From Antrodiella citrinella (lineage: Eukaryota > Basidiomycota > Agaricomycetes > Polyporales > Steccherinaceae), in the NCBI GenBank assembly GCA_004802725.1, contig SGPM01000440.1:1383-14060 (forward strand): a stretch of DNA of 12,678 nucleotides. Direction: 5' to 3'. Below, piece after piece: positions 1 to 6,700 of this stretch; within the stretch, counting starts at the first letter, position 1, and each line of letters opens with the position of its first letter. The translations under genes were made by a program, and so were the position numbers. The notes beneath the pieces are model-generated. The model searched no databases, was not told the DNA's origin, and saw nothing but the letters and a program-made list of their open reading frames with translations.

Positions 1-1048
1 CAGTGNACGTGNGCGNACNNNGNNNNTNANGGCNNNCNGTGNNNCNCATATNCCAACCAGACNGCAACTTCAAGTNGCAGAGACGGCTCCGAGGCGCAAA
101 ACCTCCCACAAGCATTGTATATTGGGTGTTTATCAGGTACATGNAAATAGTATTTAGCATGTAATCAACAGTGCTAGATAGTACAACAATTCAAAGACCC
201 ATTGTAGTGAGCGACGCGCTATGGGCGCTTATTGGCNCTGGCATACGNGCAAGGCTAGGGAAGGTCANGTGTCAAACGCTTCCTGACGCGCCATATACCA
301 CCNGATAGAGTNGCTCAATGCGAACAAAATGAGATAGTCTAGAGTGGAAACGGATCGGTATCCATGGAGACATACAATGATTAGTATACATACCTTTAGA
401 GGGACAACATCAGACCAAAGGAGGACAAGTAGCGGATGGTTTTGTATGTGTCATATATCAAAAGATAGAGTCAAACAATGCAAATCGAATGAGATACTAA
501 AGACAGACAACAGGTCAGTATTGGGAGAGACATTTAGAGATTGGTGTATATATCTTTGTGTTTACCTGAGAGTGGCAGAGTCTCCAGCTGACAAATCCAA
601 ACATTTTTGGTATCTAATGATAGAGATTTGAAATGCGAACAAAATGAGATAGTACATACCGGAAATGGTGGTGTGGTGAGCGAGACATTGTGTGATCTTT
701 GTCCTGCCCCATGTTACGACAAAGCATGTTAAGCCTGTCAAGTCTAGTCTGAGTGTATCTGGGTTCTTGCTTAAGACACTTTGTATAATGAACAAAGGAG
801 GTCAAGCTGAAGATAATCCTCAGCGAGACTACAGGTTTATATACTGGTACAGATATGCTGAGTCAAAGTAAAGGAATAAGCAGAAAGGCTTGGTAATACT
901 ATGAATGATGATGAATAAGCCTATGGCTTATGCTGAGTAAGTCAGTCACATGGACCGAGGTCATGTGCAAGGAAATCAAGGGATATCTAAATAAGAATGA
1001 TAACTATGGAGAAAGAGTCATGGAATGTGAAAGAATCTTGAAAAGGGG
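1..1048. other. Left flank, no gene recognised
   Basis: No reading frame here looks like a protein. The first ~60 bases are dense with Ns and more single Ns occur up to about 312. The stretch is A/T-richer than the gene to its right and holds the ~157-bp tandem repeat listed separately, plus a perfect 7-bp inverted repeat (ATAAGCC, 3-base loop, GGCTTAT) near 914-930. The 3' end of the antisense zinc-cluster gene may reach into 980-1055, but its last exon is unclear. If the window crosses an LTR junction, this is internal sequence of an upstream or permuted copy. Confidence 0.5.
304..715. repeat. Diverged ~157-bp tandem repeat, about 2.6 copies
   Basis: The word GATAGAG begins copies at 304, 464 and 619. 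Each is followed 8-9 bases later by a shared block, ATGCGAACAAAATGAGATAG in copies 1 and 3 and a diverged form in copy 2. A second matching block follows about 60 bases into copies 1 and 2 (GGAGACATAC..GTATACATACCTTT near 366 against GAGAGACATT..GTGTATATATCTTT near 526). A shortened version (GAGACATT..ATCTTTGT) lies near 683-705 in copy 3. Spacings are 160 and 155 bases. Outer limits are by eye and approximate. Confidence 0.6.
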
Positions 1049-1719
1049 TTAAAGTCTAGGAGTAATACAGGTAAGTCCAAAGAGGGGTCTTGTCGAAAGG
1101 AAAATAGGAGAAGTAAAGAGAAAACTGTAACACACCTGCACCTCCAAGAGGTCGCGGATGCGCTCGAGCTGCCGGTCGGCATCCGACGCCTGGTGTCGCT
1201 GCTGAGCAACGACCCGTCGAGTCACCCGGACCTCCTCGTCCACGAGGTCTACTCGCTCCTTCAGCCGCTCGGCGTTCTCTTCGACGGCGTCAACGCGGAA
1301 CCGCGTCTCCTCGAGGTCCCGGCGGAGCTTGTCCACTGTCGCCTCGAGACGTTCCACCCGCCCGCTGTCGACACCGGCGACGACGACACGCTGCGCGCCG
1401 TGTGTCCACTCACACTTGCCCTTACGGCGGCGACAGGTCCCGCACGCCGTCTGGCGCGGACTCTCCACGCGGCACTCCCGATTGTTCCGAGTGCAGTACA
1501 AGCATCCTGTACACTGTCAATACCGGCCTGCCAGCGAGCTAAGGGTTACTTACTGGTTTGCTCCTGCCTCTGCGCAGGCGCGGGTGGGTCTGCCCTTGCG
1601 GGCCGCTCTCTCCTCCGCCTCTCGTCCTCGCCCTGCCCCCGACGGCCTCCTCCTCCCGATCCTCCGGCCGCGGCGAGATTGTTGGAGGGCTGAGGTGCGA
1701 CAATCTGGAGTTGGGACAT
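1049..1719 (-). CDS. Zn2Cys6-like zinc-cluster / coiled-coil protein, spliced
   Basis: Probable DNA-binding nuclear protein. Exon 1 runs 1719-1554 (ATG in context CATCATGTCC) and exon 2 runs 1506-1136. The intron, 1553-1507 (47 nt, GTAAGT...TACAG), is the splice that joins the two frames. Residues 1-55 are Gly/Arg/Ala/Pro-rich and low complexity. Residues 57-87 give Cys-X2-Cys-X6-Cys-X9-Cys-X2-Cys-X6-Cys (C57, C60, C67, C77, C80, C87), the spacing of a fungal binuclear zinc cluster. The basic half (CGTCRRRKGKC) comes second and the CxxCxxNNxxC half first, the reverse of GAL4. Residues ~101-179 are a charged heptad-like coiled coil (RVERLEATVDKL...), suiting dimerisation. A second donor is likely at 1135 (CAG|GTGTGT), so the C-terminus is uncertain: either read-through to the stop near 1049 or a small exon after 1056. 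An upstream in-frame Met at 1839 is possible but its extension looks non-coding. The gene points away from the LTR, which starts 230 bp upstream of its ATG. Family resemblance is from memory; no search was run. Confidence 0.62.
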
Positions 1720-1935
1720 GATGATAGCAAAAGTAAGAAACTTAGCGCCTCCGCACTTCCGGGCAAGAAGGGTTTTGTTGAGACCGTCCCTGCACGCCGG
1801 GGATAACCGCGACAGCTGCCAGGAAATGCGCTTTTCCATTCCGGGTTTCTTACTCCGCGATGGCGCGTTTTTTCTATTCTTTCGATTTCCTTTGTTCTTA
1901 TTTTTTCTTACGTCCTCTTGTGGGAAAGAGTCCTT

Positions 1936-1948
1936 AAGGGGGGGATAC
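1936..1948 (+). other. Polypurine tract before LTR
   Basis: AAGGGGGGGA (1936-1945) followed by TAC abuts the TGTTATA that opens the LTR. A purine run immediately upstream of an LTR is the plus-strand primer at the 3' end of an LTR-retrotransposon interior. Its position therefore marks DNA to the left as internal element sequence, not host flank. Confidence 0.6.
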
Positions 1949-2046
1949 TGTTATATTCGTGCAAACTTACCGCCCGGACCCCTCCGAGCCCGGCCTCCGA
2001 GGTTCACCAGGACACTTCCGCGGTAGCGTCCGTTCTGACTTAGGAA

Positions 2047-2105
2047 CGTTGAGCTCACGGGTTTTATGCCGTGATGATCTACTGAGCTTTCCCGTTGAGC
2101 TCACG
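2047..2105 (+). promoter_or_regulatory. 13-bp direct repeat upstream of the TATA box
   Basis: CGTTGAGCTCACG occurs exactly at 2047-2059 and again at 2093-2105, 46 bases apart. Both lie 250-310 bp upstream of the TATA box inside the putative U3 and contain the palindrome GAGCTC. A paired exact repeat in U3 suits an activator site. No binding protein can be named. Confidence 0.4.
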
Positions 2106-2352
2106 TTTTCTTATTGGACATCCGGAGCTACTTCGGAGACCTCCGTGCTCCTCCTCATCCGGTATGTTTTACCCCTTGGACTCCTCCTTCCTTTATTATC
2201 CCTTCCTCCGTCGTCCTCACCGAATATTCGTGTTTCCCTCATGTTCCGGTCAGTGACCTCCGGTCACAGTCCTCGCCCCCTACACGCTTCCGCTTATCTA
2301 CTATCTGCCTCCGATACGGACTTCGTCCATTCTCCGTAGGGTGCCCCGTTAG

Positions 2353-2360
2353 TATAAATA
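2353..2360 (+). promoter_or_regulatory. TATA box of the LTR promoter
   Basis: TATAAATA inside the LTR on the gag strand. Transcription would be expected to start roughly 25-60 bases downstream, around 2380-2420, where the sequence becomes pyrimidine-rich. It would put the hairpin array and the gag leader in the RNA. Confidence 0.6.
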
Positions 2361-2747
2361 GCTACAACAGGACTGTACCGTTTCTTCAGTTCGTAAATTA
2401 ACGTTTCTTCCGTGTTCTCCTCTCGGGCCTCCGACCCTCTGTCATTACTTGAGCTCGACAGCACGTCACCCACCACTGTGTGGTGTTCGTGTACTCCGTC
2501 TCCGTCCAACCGTCGCCCCTCCTTTCGTCCCCGTCGTTCCGCCCTTCCCTCTCCCTTCCTTTACTCCGGCATCCATCCGATCGTCTCCACTCCGCCTCCG
2601 AACTCCTTAACGGAGCCTCCGTACTCGCTGTCGGAGCCAGTCGGTAACGTCCGTAGTATCTCCGTACCACTTCCGCTACCTCCGTCCTTTCATCCGTTCC
2701 CCATCCGTAGCGTCTCCGCACGGACCTAACACTAACCCCCGCCGTTT

Positions 2748-3240
2748 GTAGTGATCCAATAGGACTAAGAGTAGTCGCTATTGACACTACCAGGAGTCTT
2801 TGTAGTGACTCAATAGGACTTACCGAGAAGTCGCTATTGACACTACCAGGAGTCTAATAGGGCTTACNAAAGGCCGCTATTAACTCAACCCTCGCCGTTT
2901 GAAGTGACTTGATAGGACTTACCGAGAAGTCGCTATTGACACTTCCCCATTCGAGAATCATAAGGATCCTATAGAGCTACGTGACGCTGCTATAGAACCC
3001 TTCGCACAGGATCATCAGGATCAAGAGGATCAAGACTAGGACCATTTGAGAATCATAAGGATCATATAGAGCTTAAGGAGAAGCTACTATACATCCTTCG
3101 TATAGGAATTGTTAGGGCTAAACGTAGCGCCTTTCAATTTGCCTTTTGCCGTACTAGGAGAAGTACTACGAGAGTACTAGGAGGATTAGAAGTTCATTGA
3201 AGGAACTTAGGATTGCCGAAGAAGACTTCGCTAGGAATCC
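2748..3240 (+). other. Array of eight stem-loops in the LTR transcript
   Basis: H1 2748-2790, H2 2802-2846, H3 2856-2881 and H4 2901-2945 are diverged tandem copies of one hairpin. H5 2969-2995 and H6 3065-3091 are copies of a second type, each ~20 bases after a shared GAGAATCATAAGGATC. H7 3190-3208 and H8 3210-3240 close the array. H2 pairs GTAGTG with CACTAC and GACTT with AAGTC around ACCGAG. H4 has GAAGTG/CACTTC. H1 has GACTA/TAGTC. H3 has GGCTT/AGGCC. These are compensatory changes that keep pairing while the sequence drifts, which favours a selected RNA (or cruciform) structure. Possible roles are packaging, dimerisation, strand transfer or translation control; none can be chosen from sequence alone. 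Confidence 0.72.
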
Positions 3241-3260
3241 AAAGAGTGGATATAACAACC

Positions 3261-3277
3261 TAGTGACCTTTGGGTTC
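3261..3277 (+). other. Tentative tRNA primer-binding site
   Basis: TAGTGACCTTTGGGTTC starts three bases after the LTR. Its complement would have a tRNA-like 3' end layout (T-stem AACCC, acceptor AAAGGTC, discriminator A), but the usual TGG complement of CCA reads TAG here. With one mismatch and no tRNA identified, this is weak support for minus-strand priming here. Confidence 0.3.
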
Positions 3278-3695
3278 TAACCGTCAACGCTTCTACCGCG
3301 AGTACCGAACTCAACTGTGCCTCTGGTCGACTAAAGACACGCTCCACCAAGCACAGTATAATTTGGAGGATTGTCGAATTCCTTTTCTTTTCTTAAACTC
3401 ATTCAAAAGCTTCAGTTCATTTCTACCTCCCCTTGTTTTATTTTCTTTGATCAGGAAGACTTCTACTTCAAACTGAAGTTAGAAACTTTTCTTGACCATA
3501 CATTCTTGTTCTGCATAAGCTCTTTTTGAGTTTATACTATTCAACATCCTCTCAAAGCAAGACAAGTGGAGCCCACCGCGAGGGGGGTTAGAACACTGCT
3601 TTTGCTTTTGCACTCCCCTTTATTCACCCCACCTTTTTACTTCACCCCTTTTCTATTCCGCTCACTCCACACCCGCTTCCACTTGTCGCCACTAT

Positions 3696-3715
3696 CTATA
3701 CTGCCGAGAGTATAG
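3696..3715 (+). promoter_or_regulatory. Hairpin 15 nt before the gag start
   Basis: CTATACT (3696-3702) and AGTATAG (3709-3715) form a perfect 7-bp stem around the loop GCCGAG. The start codon at 3731 follows in a favourable context (GCCGAAATGT, purine at -3). A stem this close to the start could slow scanning or act in packaging. The loop resembles the ACCGAG loop of the LTR hairpins (five of six bases). Confidence 0.4.
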
Positions 3716-3730
3716 GTATCCGCCGCCGAA

Positions 3731-6700
3731 ATGTCTGTGATTACCGACGCCCAGACATCCCCACTCTTCGAAATGGAAAGCCTACCTTCCATAGGGACAG
3801 GAGTTTACCGCAGCCGCCATTCGGTCCTCGATATGCCGATGGCCAGGACGAAGACAGCACCAAAGACCTTCAGGGGCCGACCCGAGGACCTGAAGCCGTT
3901 CTTACGCCAATACGAGCGCCTCGCCGCTCTCCATGAATTGGATTCAAGGGAGAAATGCGACGCAGTAGGAGATTACTGCTCAACCAGGATCAAGGAGACA
4001 ATAGAAGGTCTCAGGAGTTTCCAGCAAGGCCAATGGGATCTCTTGAAGACCGATATAGAACGCGTCTTTGACGCTGAATCGGTCACCAAGAGATTCACTC
4101 TTCCGCACCTAGCTAACTTGTGCCGCAAGTTTAGCAGCGGAAGAGAAGGGCCTATGCGGGATTTGAAGCAGTGGAAGAATTATGTTCAGAACTTCGTTCG
4201 CATCGCAGGAGCCTTACAAGCTCACGATCGGATTTCTGAAGATGAATACGCCACATACTTCTGGATAGGGATACCAGCTGCCTTCAGGGAGAAGCTGGAG
4301 ACCCGCATAAGGAACAAGCTTCCTGATCACGACATTTCTCAGCCATTCCCCGTTGAAGCCATTCAGACGGCGGCTGAGGCATTGTTGCATCGGGATCGCT
4401 TTGACAAAGGCAGGGTCATTTGGGACCTTGAAGACGAATTCGATTCGGACGACGAATCAGACTTCTACGACAGCGAGGACGAAGAATTCCAGATCAAGTT
4501 CAACAAGTCGTTGAAGAAGCGTGGACATTCTAGCGAGCCCAAGACTAAGACCAAGTCGGCCCTAGATCTTCCACCAGGACTATTAGGGGTTTCCTCAAGG
4601 AAGAGAGAGGAAGCCTCACGACGCACACCGGAGAAGCCCAGGGCAAAGCCTGCTGCTCAGGATGAAGTCGAATCATTGATTAAGCAAATGAGCCGCTTAT
4701 CAGTGACCGACAAGGTTTATGGCCTGCTTTACTACCAGGCCAGAAGCCTTGATCCGTCTGTAGCAGACTGCGTCCCAAAGCCTCAGTTGGAGAGAGAGAT
4801 AGCCCCGCCAGAAAGGACATACCGTTCTAATCTGGCAAATGCTACAGAACCTAGAAAGGGACCTCCACCAGTTCGCTTCTCGGATAGGCCTCCCTTCAAT
4901 CAGGACAGACCCCCTTTCAATCCGGATAGATCCTCGTTTTCTGGATGCTTTGGGTGTGGCCAAAAGGGTCATACCTTTAACTTCTGCCCACGCATCCTAG
5001 AAATGATTGAAACAGGAGTCATTCAGAGGTCAAACCAGGGACAGCTCCTAACGTCGACAGGACAGCGGATTTTCCGTAGGCAGGGCGAGACATTCATTCA
5101 AGCACTGGAAAGGATTCCCCTAGAATCCCACTTTATCCAGCTAGAGGAGGCTGAAGAGGTTTCTGAGCCTGAGACCTCAGCTGTCTGGGCAGCCCAGTAC
5201 ACGCCTAGAATCAGCAAGCCCCCCTCTAGGCCAGTGTTTGATGGTGTCCAGATGCCACCTCGCCGCCCTCAGGCACCGAGGAATGCTCCGCCAAAGAATA
5301 CCCAGATCACGCCAGTAGACGCTATCCCTTCAAGATTCGACCCAACCAAGGAGGATATTGTCATGGAGGACGTATCCAACAAGCCGCCGCCTGCACGAAA
5401 GCAGCCACCGCAGCCCAAGGAGAATCAGGAGAAAGGAGACGCAGTGCGCAACACTGCTAGGCATTCCACGCTCAGCGAAAAGGTCTCCTCATCCCGCGTT
5501 ATTGAACATGCACTTGAAACTCCAGTCACTGTGACTATGGGGCAGCTTCTAGGTTCGTCCAAGGAGCTTACCCAGTCCTTGATGGATATGCTGCGTTTCA
5601 AGAAGCCGGTTGAACCCGCCGCGGTTTCAACCAACCTCATCCACACTACCGCACCGCTGCTGAGGCTCAAGATGATCTGCAATGGATTCCCAGTCAATTT
5701 CGTAATTGACTCAGGATCAGAAGTCAACCTGCTGAACCACGAGATAGCACAAGACATTGGTCTGCCTGTTGACGAGCGACCATCCGTTGCAATCAAGGAT
5801 GCTAACGGAGGGTTAGGCCGCGCAGTAGGCATGATCCCGAATGTCCCTGTCTCCTGTGGCCACGTGAAGACCGTTACAAATTTCTTTGTCGCCAAAGATA
5901 TCCCGTTTGATGGACTGCTAGGCCGACCCTGGCAGTCTGATAACCTGGTATCAATCAAAGAAAAATCTAACGGGACCTACCTCGAGTTCCCGAATCCGGA
6001 TGGCAAGACCGTATCCAAAGTTCTGGTCAACCAGAGGACTCCTATAGACAGAGGAGTCGAGTCAGACTCTGAATCAGAACAAGGATTCGTAATGTCGCTT
6101 CAAATCTCCGAGGAAGAATCAAAGAAGAGGAGTCGCTTTGATTCGCAGCCTTCGGAGGACGATTCAGGAGTAGAGGAGCCAGATAGCGCGGAGGCACACA
6201 GCGCGAAGAAACGCCGTCAAGAAGGACCCACGCTTGACGTCATCTGTGGAACGTACCAGACCTCAGCTATTGTTGACGTTAACAGTCCAATTTCGTTGTT
6301 GAACCAGAGCACTTGGGGTCTCACCAGTGTCCTGGCCAAGACAATGAAAGGGAACGTCTTGAACAATAAGCGGGGGACGTCCCACACATTGCTTGGGAAA
6401 GTCACAGATCTCCCAATCATGGTTTATACCACGAACCATGGACTAGTGACGACTACCACAGATGCATTCATAACAGATGACGACAGCATCTCGTGTCTCC
6501 TTGGCACACCATGGACAGAGCAGAACCACTTGGAGCCTTTCGTGGAAAATGGAGAAATGATAGTCATACAAAGGGAACCAGGGAAGCCTTCCCTGGAGCC
6601 AAGCCATTTGTTGACTGTCGGCCCTGCCAAGTCCGTTGCCCATCTCAGGCACGGTAATCAGCACATCGTTGCCCTGATCGATCGGGATCTGCTGCTCAAT

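Larger units (their letters stand above)
1977..2731 (+). repeat. Strand-biased TCCG motif array in the LTR
   Basis: By eye I count about 30 TCCG tetramers on the plus strand in about 755 bp, mostly as CTCCG, CATCCG or CTTCCG. Only about seven CGGA occur on the same strand. Roughly three of each would be expected by chance. Spacing is irregular (about 6-60 bases), so this is not a tandem repeat. The array spans the TATA box and continues into the predicted transcript. CCG/CGG triplets are the half-sites bound by fungal Zn2Cys6 proteins, so a regulatory role is possible; that is inference. Confidence 0.6.
1949..3257 (+). repeat. Candidate LTR, 1309 bp
   Basis: It opens with TGTTATA (1949-1955) and closes with TATAACA (3251-3257), a perfect 7-bp terminal inverted repeat of the TG...CA type. 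It is preceded by a polypurine tract and followed after 3 bases by a primer-binding-site candidate, then by gag 474 bp on. A TATA box lies 404 bp in, so U3 would be about 1949-2385, with the rest R/U5 of roughly 870 bp, which is long. No second copy lies in the window, so LTR identity rests on termini and neighbours. Internal parts (TCCG array, hairpin array) are listed separately. Confidence 0.68.
3258..3730 (+). other. Gag leader (5' UTR)
   Basis: This stretch runs from LTR end to gag ATG. I see no convincing coding frame; the small open frame at 3270-3476 has no family features. From about 3600 it becomes strongly C/T-rich (CTTTTGCTTTTGCACTCCCC and similar), as in many fungal 5' UTRs and core promoters. 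A possible primer-binding site and a pre-start hairpin are listed separately. Confidence 0.5.

Noticed and set aside
1193..1693. 166-codon plus-strand frame
   Set aside because: It mirrors the minus-strand zinc-cluster gene, whose cysteine pattern and coiled coil are far more specific.
2748..2945. CRISPR-like array of repeats
   Set aside because: Repeats are diverged, foldable and without unique spacers, in eukaryotic LTR sequence.
3270..3476. 68-codon frame in the gag leader
   Set aside because: No family features and located between primer-binding site and gag; short enough to be chance.
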